A stretch of 64,000 nt of DNA from Streptomyces sulfonofaciens (GTDB lineage: Bacteria > Actinomycetota > Actinomycetes > Streptomycetales > Streptomycetaceae), in NCBI RefSeq assembly GCF_014656295.1, contig NZ_BNCD01000021.1, positions 31,099 through 95,098 of the forward strand, written 5' to 3'. Made by a program: the position numbers and the translations under genes. Every line of letters begins with the position of its first letter. Position 1 is the first letter of the stretch. The notes under the pieces are model-generated. The model was not told the origin of the DNA. It did not search any database and was given only the letters and a program-made list of their open reading frames with translations. Of this stretch, positions 46,908-54,133 are shown one piece after another.

Positions 46908-48163
46908 GTGCCTGGTCCCCCCAAGGCCTCGTCGATGAGTGCGTCGATCCGCGCCAGGCCCGCCTCCCGGGAGAGGTGGGCGGCCACGTGGCGGGGCCCC
47001 TCGGCGCCCAGCGCGTCCGCCAGGGCCGGATCGGCGGTGAGTCTACGCACCGCGGACAGCAGTTCGGCGGGGTCCTCCGGGGCGACCAGCACTCCGGCGC
47101 CGGAGCGCCGCACCTCCTGCGCGGTGCCGCCGGCCGCGGCCACGGCCGCCACCACCGGCCGTCCGGCGGCGAAGTACGAGGTCAGTTTGGAGGGCACGCT
47201 CATGTCGAGCACCGAGGCACGCTGGGTGACGGCGAGCACGTCGGCCGCGGCCAGCACCTCGGGGAAGTCGTCGGCGGCGGCGGGCGGCAGGAAGTCCACG
47301 TTGGGCACATGGGCCGCGAGCCGCGTGAGGGCCTCACGCTGGCTGCCGTCGCCCATCAGCACGAAGCGGATCCCCGGCTCCCGGCGGGCCGCCTCGACAA
47401 GTACGTCGAGGCCCTGTTTGAGGCCCATGTTCCCGGAGTGCAGCACCACGGCCTGCCCCGCCGGCCAGCCGAGCCGGGCCCTGGTCTCCTCGCGGGGCGC
47501 ACGGGGCCCGGGCACATGGGACCAGTTGGGCACCAGGCGGATACGGCCGCGGTCCACGCCCAGGGCCGTGACCCGGTCGACGAAGGTCTCGTGGATCACG
47601 CCGACGAGCGCCGCGCGGCGCAGCGCGTATCCCTCGGCCCGCTCGGCGAGTGACGCCGCCCGCGAGCCGCCCCGGATGCCGCTCTGCGCCGCGGCCGCCC
47701 CCATCAGGTCCTGGACGACGGGTATGTACGGCACGCGGTGGCGGGCCGCGAGCCGGGCGCCGAGCAGTCCGCCGGCCAGGCTCGGCATCTGGGCGAGCAC
47801 GGCGTCCGGGCGGCCGGTGCGGGGCGGCGCGAGCAGGCCGTGCGTCAGCACGGAGGCCTCGAACAGCGCGCGCCGCCCGGCGGTCTGACGGGGCGGCACC
47901 GTATGGCGCCTGCGGTGCACCAGCACGCCGGCGCGCCGCTCGGTGCGCCGCCAGACGCCGGCGTAGGAGGCGTCGAGGCGCCAGGACGGGTAGTGCGGCA
48001 TCCCGGTCAGCACATGGGTCTCATGGCCGCGCCCGGCCCAGTGCTCGGCGATCTGCGTGGCGTACGGCCCTATTCCGGCGTGCTCCGGTGCGTAGTTCGT
48101 CGACACCAGTAACAGCCTGCGGTGCGGCGTCCGGGCGCTCCCGTCCCGCTCGTCCTCACTCAC
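46904..48163 (-). CDS. WcaI-like GT4 glycosyltransferase
   Basis: 419-residue GT-B glycosyltransferase. The N-terminal domain has LLLVSTNYAPEHAGIGPYATQIAEHWAGRGHE, the WcaI/WbuB-type start. The donor domain has VLHSGNMGLKQGLDVLVEAARR and SVPSKLTSYFAAGRPVVAAVAAAGGTA. It would transfer a sugar, possibly fucose, to the growing repeat unit. The GTG at 48163 has GGAGGGG upstream. Its stop overlaps the Wzz-like gene's GTG as GTGA. Confidence 0.9.
   Translation of the reverse strand: MSEDERDGSARTPHRRLLLVSTNYAPEHAGIGPYATQIAEHWAGRGHETHVLTGMPHYPSWRLDASYAGVWRRTERRAGVLVHRRRHTVPPRQTAGRRALFEASVLTHGLLAPPRTGRPDAVLAQMPSLAGGLLGARLAARHRVPYIPVVQDLMGAAAAQSGIRGGSRAASLAERAEGYALRRAALVGVIHETFVDRVTALGVDRGRIRLVPNWSHVPGPRAPREETRARLGWPAGQAVVLHSGNMGLKQGLDVLVEAARREPGIRFVLMGDGSQREALTRLAAHVPNVDFLPPAAADDFPEVLAAADVLAVTQRASVLDMSVPSKLTSYFAAGRPVVAAVAAAGGTAQEVRRSGAGVLVAPEDPAELLSAVRRLTADPALADALGAEGPRHVAAHLSREAGLARIDALIDEALGGPGT
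46908..46922 (-). promoter_or_regulatory. GGGGGG start-site motif (variant)
   Basis: The minus strand reads TTGGGGGGACCAGGCAC then GTG (46907). The G-run (46922-46917) lies within the 3' end of the upstream glycosyltransferase gene, with a 9-base spacer. Confidence 0.5.
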
Positions 48164-48325
48164 CCGGTGGTCCCCTCCCGGATCCGCTGGCAGCGTCCGG
48201 CCGGCGGTCGGCGGAAGCTGCGATCACCCTCATCGTTCACCATACGGGCACGAATTGTGCACGCTATCGTCGAAGACCGCGCACGGCCCGGCCGGCCGGG
48301 GCGCGCACGGGCACGAACGAACCCT

Positions 48326-48336
48326 GGGGGGTACGG
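48326..48336 (+). promoter_or_regulatory. GGGGGGTAC start-site motif
   Basis: CCCTGGGGGGTACGG abuts the GTG at 48337. The nonamer GGGGGGTAC and the preceding CCCT are identical to those before the ATG at 34581. Confidence 0.6.
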
Positions 48337-48840
48337 GTGACAGCGGGCGGACCGGGCAGAAGGTGGCGCGTGGGGTACGCACCAGGAGCGTACGACCTCT
48401 TCCACATCGGGCACCTCAACATCCTCCGCCACGCACGCGCGCAGTGCGACTACCTGGTGGCCGGTGTGGTCTCGGACGAGATGGCGGAGCAGGCCAAGGG
48501 CCGGCGGCCGATGATTCCGCTGGTGGAGCGTCTTGAGATCGTGCGCAGCGTCAAGTACGTGGACGCCGCCTTCGTGGAAACGGTTCCCGACAAGCTGGAG
48601 ACCTGGCAGCAGGTCCGCTTCGACGTGCTGTTCAAGGGGGACGACTGGCGCGGCACGCCCAAGGGCGACCGGCTGGAGAGCGACTTCGCGTCGGTGGGCG
48701 TGAGCGTCGTCTACTTCCCGTACACCGTGCACACCTCCAGCACGCAGTTGCGCCGTGCGCTGGACGTGCTGGGCGGCCGGGGCGGCGGCGAGGTGCCGTT
48801 CAGCGGGGAGCTGCGGTCAGTTCCCGGAACCACTTCGTGA
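48337..48840 (+). CDS. Cytidylyltransferase-like nucleotidyltransferase (TagD/GCT type)
   Basis: 167-residue nucleotidyltransferase. GYAPGAYDLFHIGHLNILRHA carries the HxGH motif. VVSDEMAEQAKGRRPMIPLVERLEIV and VHTSSTQLRRAL (an ISTS/T-like segment) complete the glycerol-3-phosphate or ethanolamine-phosphate cytidylyltransferase pattern. It probably makes a CDP-activated alcohol from CTP. The gene it converges with encodes a CDP-alcohol phosphotransferase, the natural user of such a product. GTG start after GGGGGGTACGG; a GTG at 48370 is possible. The 3' end overlaps the convergent gene by 41 bp. Confidence 0.85.
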   Translation: MTAGGPGRRWRVGYAPGAYDLFHIGHLNILRHARAQCDYLVAGVVSDEMAEQAKGRRPMIPLVERLEIVRSVKYVDAAFVETVPDKLETWQQVRFDVLFKGDDWRGTPKGDRLESDFASVGVSVVYFPYTVHTSSTQLRRALDVLGGRGGGEVPFSGELRSVPGTTS

Positions 48841-49522
48841 GGAACGCCGGCAGGAAGAGCCAGGCCGCGGCGCCGAGGGCCGTGTAGGCCCAGCGGAACC
48901 ACGACCCGTCGCCCAGCAGCAGGAAGACCAGGCAGAACACGCCGTGGTCCACGGGCAGCAGGGCCACCGCGCGCAGGGTGGACGGCGCCGCGGCCGGTCC
49001 CCCCGCGGCCGCCTCCGGCTTGAGCTTCTCGGTGAGCAGTCCGCCGAAGAAGGTGACGACGGCCGCGAACTGGAAGCCCAGCGGGACCAGCAGCCAGGCG
49101 TCGCCGGTCAGGCCGAAGTGGTCCGGGTGACGGTCGAAGGCGATCAGCACGGCGGTGTGCAGCGCGGTGATCTTGGCGCAGTCCACGACGTGGTCCAGCC
49201 ATTCGCCCGCCGGGCTGCCGGTGCCGCGCAACCGGGCCAGTTGGCCGTCCGCGGAGTCGAAGGCGAAGCCGACCGCGAGCCCCAGCCACACCACCAGGCC
49301 AAGGCCCCGGGACGGCCCTTCGGTGGCGACGCAGGCCACCGCCGCGAAGCTGAACACGGCGCTGATCGCGGTGACCTGGTTCGGCGTGAGGCCGAGCCCG
49401 TACGCGCCGGCCGCCAGCCAGCGTCCGGCCGGCCGGTTCACATGGCGCGAGTACAGCGAGACGCCCTTGGCGGACTTCTGCGCGGCCCTCAACCGGGCGT
49501 GCGCGCCCGTCACACTCCCCAT
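48800..49522 (-). CDS. CDP-alcohol phosphatidyltransferase-family protein
   Basis: 240-residue membrane protein with about six hydrophobic segments. The catalytic motif D-x2-DG-x2-AR-x8-G-x3-D-x3-D is visible: DSADGQLARLRGTGSPAGEW, then LDHVVD. The family transfers a phosphoalcohol from CDP-alcohol to an acceptor, or synthesises phospholipids. Beside a cytidylyltransferase and EPS genes, attachment of a phosphodiester-linked alcohol to the polymer or its lipid carrier is plausible, but a phospholipid role is not excluded. The ATG at 49522 follows GGGGGGACACGG. Confidence 0.85.
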   Translation of the reverse strand: MGSVTGAHARLRAAQKSAKGVSLYSRHVNRPAGRWLAAGAYGLGLTPNQVTAISAVFSFAAVACVATEGPSRGLGLVVWLGLAVGFAFDSADGQLARLRGTGSPAGEWLDHVVDCAKITALHTAVLIAFDRHPDHFGLTGDAWLLVPLGFQFAAVVTFFGGLLTEKLKPEAAAGGPAAAPSTLRAVALLPVDHGVFCLVFLLLGDGSWFRWAYTALGAAAWLFLPAFLTKWFRELTAAPR

Positions 49523-49534
49523 CCGTGTCCCCCC
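49523..49534 (-). promoter_or_regulatory. GGGGGG start-site motif (variant)
   Basis: The minus strand reads ATGGGGGGACACGG then ATG (49522). The G6 core is kept; TAC is replaced by ACA. Confidence 0.5.
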
Positions 49535-49687
49535 ATGGTCCCTCGGCCCCCGCCAACATCACCACACGGACCTCCCCGCAGCAAGGACACCTGCGGGCCG
49601 CGGATTCGTCCGCCGCCTTCCGTCCCGGTCCACCGCAACGCTCCCGCCCGTTTCGGGTCCCGGCGGTCGCGCTGGACAATGGGGCGC

Positions 49688-50230
49688 ATGGACGACGACG
49701 AAGGCGAGAGCGGCACGGGGCGCCCGGCGGGTCCGGACCGGGACCGGGACCGGGACGGCCGGGCCAGGAACGCCCGCCCCCGGGACGGGCTCGGCCGACC
49801 CCTGCGCTACGGCGCGCAGGGCACCGCCCGGCAGCCTGAGGGCATCTCCCGGAGCCCCACCGCCACCATCGACGAGGCCCAGCTCCTCCTGGACGAGGGC
49901 AAGCCCTTCCACGCCCACGAGGTCTTCGAGGACGCCTGGAAGTCCGGCCCGGCCGCGGAGCGCGCCCTGTGGCGTGCCCTGGCCCAGCTCGCCGTCGGCC
50001 TGACGCACGCGGCCCGCGGCAACGCGAAGGGCGGCGCCCGGCTGCTGCGGCGCGGCGCCGAGGCCGCCGGCGACTGGTGCAGCACCGCCGCACGGCTCCA
50101 GCCGTACGGCCTCGACGTGCCGGGTCTGACCGTATGGGCCCGGGAGCTGGCGGATGCGGTCGACGAGGACGGCTCTCCCGTCGACGCGGCGGCCTGGGCT
50201 CCCCGGCTGCGCGGCGGGGGTCCCGGCTGA
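49688..50230 (+). CDS. DUF309-domain protein
   Basis: 180-residue protein. The first 60 residues are charged and low-complexity, rich in Asp-Arg repeats. The DUF309 core, LLDEGKPFHAHEVFEDAWKSGPAAERALWRALAQLAVGLTHAARGN, contains the HAHEVFE motif. DUF309 proteins are small helical proteins of unknown function found in many actinomycetes. The ATG at 49688 is the only good start before the domain. No functional link with the EPS genes is evident. Confidence 0.85.
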   Translation: MDDDEGESGTGRPAGPDRDRDRDGRARNARPRDGLGRPLRYGAQGTARQPEGISRSPTATIDEAQLLLDEGKPFHAHEVFEDAWKSGPAAERALWRALAQLAVGLTHAARGNAKGGARLLRRGAEAAGDWCSTAARLQPYGLDVPGLTVWARELADAVDEDGSPVDAAAWAPRLRGGGPG

Positions 50231-50266
50231 GCCCTGGTCACATCACGGCGGCGCCGCCGACCGCCG

Positions 50267-51019
50267 TCAGCGCAGCAGCAGTTCCAGGCCGCCGAGCACG
50301 GTGGCGGCGATCACCAGTTGTTCGAAGAGGCGCTGGTTGATCCGGGCCACGCAGACCTTTCCGATCAGTGCGCCGGGCAGGACGAAGAGGGCGAGTTCCG
50401 CGTCCAGCAGCAGGGAGTGCCCGTCGATCAGGCCGAGTCCGGCGCTGAAGGGCACCTTCGAGGTGTTCACTATCAGGAAGAACCAGGCGGACGTGCCCAG
50501 GAAGCTCAGTTTCCGGAAACCGGCGGAGAGCAGGTACAGCGACATCACGGGGCCGCCCGCGTTGGCGACCATCGTGGTGAAGCCGCCGAGCACCCCGTAG
50601 GAGTGGGCCTTCAGCCGCTCGCCGTGGCCGGCGGACCCGGGCGGCTCCTCGTCCCGGACGGCTCGTCTGCGCCAGACGGTGATCGCTGCCATCAGCAGCA
50701 GGATCGCTCCGATCGAGGTGCGCACCGCCTCGTCGTCCGCCCACACCAGGAAGAGCGTGCCGACCACGACCCCGGCGGCGACGGCCGGGAACAGCCGCCA
50801 CAGGGTGGGCCAGTGGGCGTGCCGCCGGTAGGTGAGGACCGCCAGCACGTCGCCGGTGATCAGGATGGGCAGCAGGACGCCGGTCGACTCACGGGCCGGG
50901 AGCACGGCGGCGAACACCGCGAGGCTCACCGTGTTGGCGCCGCTCACGGCGGTCTTCGCGAACCCGACGAGCGCGGCCGCCGCGGCGAGCGCCATGAAGT
51001 CCCACAAGGTGATGTCCAT
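50267..51019 (-). CDS. TauE/SafE-family (UPF0721) membrane permease
   Basis: 250-residue protein with seven to eight hydrophobic segments. ALAAAAALVGFAKTAVSGANTV at the start and LGGFTTMVANAGGPVMSLYLLS, the repeated G-N/GGP motif, are typical of the sulfite exporter TauE/SafE family. It probably exports a sulfonate, sulfite or other organic anion. The ATG at 51019 fits the family N-terminus (MDITLWDFMALA); a GTG at 51043 would add eight residues. Neither has a strong ribosome binding site. Confidence 0.85.
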   Translation of the reverse strand: MDITLWDFMALAAAAALVGFAKTAVSGANTVSLAVFAAVLPARESTGVLLPILITGDVLAVLTYRRHAHWPTLWRLFPAVAAGVVVGTLFLVWADDEAVRTSIGAILLLMAAITVWRRRAVRDEEPPGSAGHGERLKAHSYGVLGGFTTMVANAGGPVMSLYLLSAGFRKLSFLGTSAWFFLIVNTSKVPFSAGLGLIDGHSLLLDAELALFVLPGALIGKVCVARINQRLFEQLVIAATVLGGLELLLR

Positions 51020-51245
51020 ACCGGGGACAGATGCTATGCCCACGCATCACCGCGGGTAAGGCCGCCCTCTTCGCATCCGCGACGGTACCCGCCGCGCCCG
51101 GCATGGCTCGTGGGTGCCGGCACCGATGCCGGTGCCGGTGCTGTCGGCGGGTCGGCGGGTCCGCGGGCCGTGTGCCGGCTTGCACGCCCCGGGGGCGCAC
51201 CGCTCCCCCGCCCGCCTGCGGGCCCCGCCCTGGCCGACCACGCGC

Positions 51246-51320
51246 GTCGCGCCCCGGCCGGTCATGCCCCGGCCGGTCGCGCCCCGCCCATTCGCGCCCC
51301 GGCCGATCGCGCCCCGCCTC
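51246..51320. repeat. Degenerate 15-bp tandem repeat
   Basis: Five consecutive 15-bp units related to GTCGCGCCCCGGCCG fill 51246-51320, each differing by one to four bases. They lie in the 426-bp non-coding gap between the TauE and thiolase genes. As 15 is a multiple of three they create open frames on both strands, which I regard as artefacts. No other feature was recognised in the gap. Confidence 0.8.
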
Positions 51321-51445
51321 CACACGCTCGGGCGGGCGCACCGAACAGCTTCACGCCGGGGCAGGGGCGCCGAGCCGATTCATACCGGGGCGGGCCCGAA
51401 CCGCCTCGCCCCGGGGCGGGCGCGCCCGGGCTGGGCGCCCACCGC

Positions 51446-52633
51446 TCAGGCCCGCTCGACGAGTACCGCGCTGCCCTGGCCCACGCCGACGCACATCGTG
51501 GCCAGGCCCCGTGCGGCACCCGTGCGCCGCATACGGTGCAGCAGGGTGGTCAGGATGCGGGCGCCCGAGCAGCCCAGCGGGTGTCCGAGCGCGATGGCGC
51601 CGCCGTCCGGGTTGACCAGCTCGGGGTCGAGTCCGAGGGTGTCCACGCAGGCCAGCACCTGTGCCGCGAACGCCTCGTTGAGCTCGGCCTCCTGGATGTC
51701 GCCGATGGACCAGCCGGCCCGCGCCAGCACCTTCCTGGTGGCCGGCACGGGCCCGACGCCCATGATGTCCGGGTGCACTCCGGCGGAGGCGCCGCCGACG
51801 TACCGGCCCAGGGACTCCAGGCCGTATTCGTCCAGCGCTTCCTCGCTGACCAGCAGGAGGCCGGCCGCGCCGTCGTTCATCGGCGAGGAGTTGCCCGCGG
51901 TGACCGTGCCGCCCTGCCGGAACACCGGCTTCAGCGCGGCCAGCTTCTCGTACGAGGTGTCGACCCTGATGCCCTCGTCGGCGTCGACGACCACGTCGTC
52001 CTGGCGGGTGACGGGGAGCAGTTCGGCGTCGAAGCGGCCGTCCTTGCGGGCATCCGCGGCCCGCAGGTGGCTGCGCAGCGCGAAGCCGTCCTGGCGCTCC
52101 CGGGAGATCGAGTACCGCTCGGCGACCTCCTCCGCGGTCTCGCCCATCGCGAGCAGCCCGTGCAGGTCCTTCATCCTGGGGTTGATCAGCCGCCAGCCGA
52201 GCCGGGTGTCGGCGGTCTCCATGCGTTGCGGGAACGCCTTGTCGGGGCGCGGCAGGACGAACGGGGCCCGGCTCATGGACTCCGAGCCGCCGGCCAGCAC
52301 GACGTCGGCCTCGCCGGCGGCGATGGTGCGGGCCGCGGTGGTCACCGCCTCCAGGCCGGATGCGCACAGCCGGTTCACGGTGGCACCGGGCACCGAGTCG
52401 GGAAGCCCGGCGAGGAGCGCCGCCATGCGCGCGACATTGCGGTTGTCCTCGCCCGCCTGGTTCGCGGCGCCCCAGTACACGTCGTCGATGCGGGCCGGGT
52501 CGAGACCGGGCGTCTCGGCGAGCAGCCCCCGGATCACGGTCGCGGCGAGGTCGTCGGGACGCACCGAGGAGAGGGCCCCGCGCAGCTTGCCGACGGGGGT
52601 GCGGCGGGCGGCGGCGAAGTGGACTGGACGCAC
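51446..52633 (-). CDS. Acetyl-CoA acyltransferase (thiolase)
   Basis: 395-residue thiolase. The nucleophile is Cys90 in NRLCASGLEAV; the second site is GHPLGCSGAR (His) and CVGVGQGSA (Cys). NEAFAAQVLA is also typical. It cleaves 3-ketoacyl-CoA to acetyl-CoA and a shortened acyl-CoA; the N-terminus PVHFAAARRTPVGKLRGALS is close to beta-ketoadipyl-CoA or fatty-acid thiolases. The GTG at 52633 has AGGAG upstream. A promoter with a TetR-like palindrome at its start point precedes it, which suggests control by a fatty-acid or aromatic-catabolism regulator. Confidence 0.92.
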   Translation of the reverse strand: MRPVHFAAARRTPVGKLRGALSSVRPDDLAATVIRGLLAETPGLDPARIDDVYWGAANQAGEDNRNVARMAALLAGLPDSVPGATVNRLCASGLEAVTTAARTIAAGEADVVLAGGSESMSRAPFVLPRPDKAFPQRMETADTRLGWRLINPRMKDLHGLLAMGETAEEVAERYSISRERQDGFALRSHLRAADARKDGRFDAELLPVTRQDDVVVDADEGIRVDTSYEKLAALKPVFRQGGTVTAGNSSPMNDGAAGLLLVSEEALDEYGLESLGRYVGGASAGVHPDIMGVGPVPATRKVLARAGWSIGDIQEAELNEAFAAQVLACVDTLGLDPELVNPDGGAIALGHPLGCSGARILTTLLHRMRRTGAARGLATMCVGVGQGSAVLVERA

Positions 52634-52706
52634 GATGGCACTCCTGGTGTGAGGAACCGGTGGACGGTACCGGCACCGCGTGGTGGGCGGTCGGCGGACA
52701 CCCTTT

Positions 52707-52756
52707 AATTAGCACCGCTAGTTTCGGACTATAGCCCGCCTCCCCGCGCCTGTGAA
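52707..52756 (-). promoter_or_regulatory. Thiolase promoter with operator-like palindrome
   Basis: On the minus strand, TTCACA (52756-52751) and TATAGT (52733-52728) form a -35/-10 pair with a 17-base spacer. Just downstream, AACTAGCGGTGCTAATT (52723-52707) is an imperfect palindrome (AACTAGC/GCTAATT arms) covering the expected start point, as for a TetR-type repressor site. Confidence 0.6.
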
Positions 52757-52992
52757 GCGTCCGCCGCCAGGGCCGGGCCGCAGGGCCCTGCCCTGCGCGA
52801 GCGGGGGCATGGGGGCGCGTACCAGCGGGCCCCGCACCGCGGGCGCGGGGCGCGCGCACGTTTCCGCCAGGGGGCGGCCGGGCACTCGGTAGCGCGGACA
52901 TCCGGCCCAGCGCCGGTGCCGGTGCCGGTGGCGGTGCCGGGAGAGGGGGAGGCCGGGAGACCGGGAGCCGCCGAGCGGAGGAGGTGCACCAC

Positions 52993-53640
52993 ATGCCTGC
53001 CCAGAAGAAGGTGATCCGGGAACTGCTCGCCGCCGAGGGCCGGACCTTCGCGGCGGACGCGGGCATCCGTCTCGCCAACACCCCGCAGCCGCTGTACCGC
53101 ACCCTCGTGCTCGCCACTCTGCTCAGCGCCAGGATCCGCAGCTCGGTGGCGGTCGCGACGGCACGCGCGCTGCACGACGCCGGACTGCGCAGCGCACGCC
53201 GGATGGCGGACGCCACCTGGCAGCAGCGGGTGGACGCGCTCGGCGAGGGGGGTTACCGGCGTTACGACGAGCGCACGGCGACCCAACTGGGCGAGGGCGC
53301 CCGGCTGGTGCTGGACGCCTGGGGCGGCGATCTGCGCAGGCTGCGCGCCGACGCGCACGGCGACGTGGCCGAACTGCGCCAGTTGCTCCAGCGCGTGCCG
53401 GGACTCGGCCCGACCGGCGCGGACATCTTCCTGCGCGAGGTGCAGGGCGTCTGGCCGGAGGCCGCGCCCTACCTGGACGCCAAGGCGATCCAGGGCGCCC
53501 GCCGCCTGGGCCTGCCGGACGAGCCCGAAGCACTGTCCCGGCTGGACGAGAACCACGAGCCCGCCGCCTTCGCCTCCGCCCTCGTACGGGCCGCCCTGGA
53601 CAAGAAGGTGGCCGACGAGGCGCTGCGGCAGGCGGCCTAG
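52993..53640 (+). CDS. HhH-GPD DNA glycosylase-like protein (endonuclease III fold)
   Basis: 215-residue protein of the HhH-GPD superfamily. The helix-hairpin-helix is LLQRVPGLGPTGADIFLREV and the putative catalytic Asp is in PYLDAKAIQGARRLGL. The lysine that gives endonuclease III its lyase activity (LPGVGxKTA) is replaced, and no iron-sulfur cysteines are present. It may be a monofunctional base-excision glycosylase or a non-catalytic relative. The ATG at 52993 is 10 bases after GGAGGAGG; the GTG at 52984 is too close to it. Confidence 0.75.
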   Translation: MPAQKKVIRELLAAEGRTFAADAGIRLANTPQPLYRTLVLATLLSARIRSSVAVATARALHDAGLRSARRMADATWQQRVDALGEGGYRRYDERTATQLGEGARLVLDAWGGDLRRLRADAHGDVAELRQLLQRVPGLGPTGADIFLREVQGVWPEAAPYLDAKAIQGARRLGLPDEPEALSRLDENHEPAAFASALVRAALDKKVADEALRQAA

Positions 53641-53670
53641 CCGTTCCGCCACGGGTCCACCGTCCGCAAT

Positions 53671-53698
53671 CCGCCGTCCGCCGTCCGCCGTCCGCCGT
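53671..53698. repeat. 7-bp tandem repeat (CCGCCGT)4
   Basis: Four perfect copies of CCGCCGT lie shortly after the HhH-GPD stop codon. Simple-sequence repeat with no known role. Confidence 0.9.
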
Positions 53699-53902
53699 CC
53701 GGGGACACCTGCCCGCAGGACGGCGCCGGGGCGGGGGCAGGCCCGTGCGCGTCACCACGCCCGTGGCCCGCGGTGCGCCCGCTCGGCCGGCCGGGGAGGC
53801 GTCACTCCATCGCCGTCCGCCCGGGCGGCCAGGCCGTACCCCGCCTCCGACCCCGGTCGTTGGGGAAGCAGCACGGGTCCGCCCACTGACAGGGAGCCAT
53901 CC

Positions 53903-54133
53903 ATGACTGCGGAACTCCCGGGCCCCTCGGGACCGGCCGGCGGCGCCACCGCCGGTGCCGCCGTGAGCGGCCCCCCGGAGTGCGGGTCCGGCACCGCCCC
54001 GGGCAGCCCGGTGGGATGCGCGCGGTCCGCCGCAGTCGCGGTGTCCCCCACCGTGCCCCGCGCCGCGCTCCCCACCGGCCCGGTCCCTCGGTGCGCGCGC
54101 CGGTCGGACCGCGGTGGGCTGACGGCACCGTGA
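53903..54133 (+). CDS. Small Pro/Gly/Ala-rich ORF coupled to the SpoIIE phosphatase gene
   Basis: 76-residue low-complexity frame starting MTAELPGPSGPAGGATAGAA. AGGGAG lies 7 bases before its ATG, and its stop overlaps the GTG of the downstream phosphatase gene as GTGA. No domain is recognised. It may be a real small protein or a leader frame that delivers ribosomes to the phosphatase start by translational coupling. Confidence 0.4.
   Translation: MTAELPGPSGPAGGATAGAAVSGPPECGSGTAPGSPVGCARSAAVAVSPTVPRAALPTGPVPRCARRSDRGGLTAP

Noticed and set aside
51246..51320. CRISPR array
   Set aside because: The units are 15 bp, directly adjacent and degenerate, with no unique spacers and no cas genes.
51114..52652. 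Plus-strand frame with pentapeptide-like Ala-Pro-Arg-Pro repeats
   Set aside because: The repeats result from a 15-bp DNA repeat in non-coding sequence and the rest is antisense to the thiolase gene.
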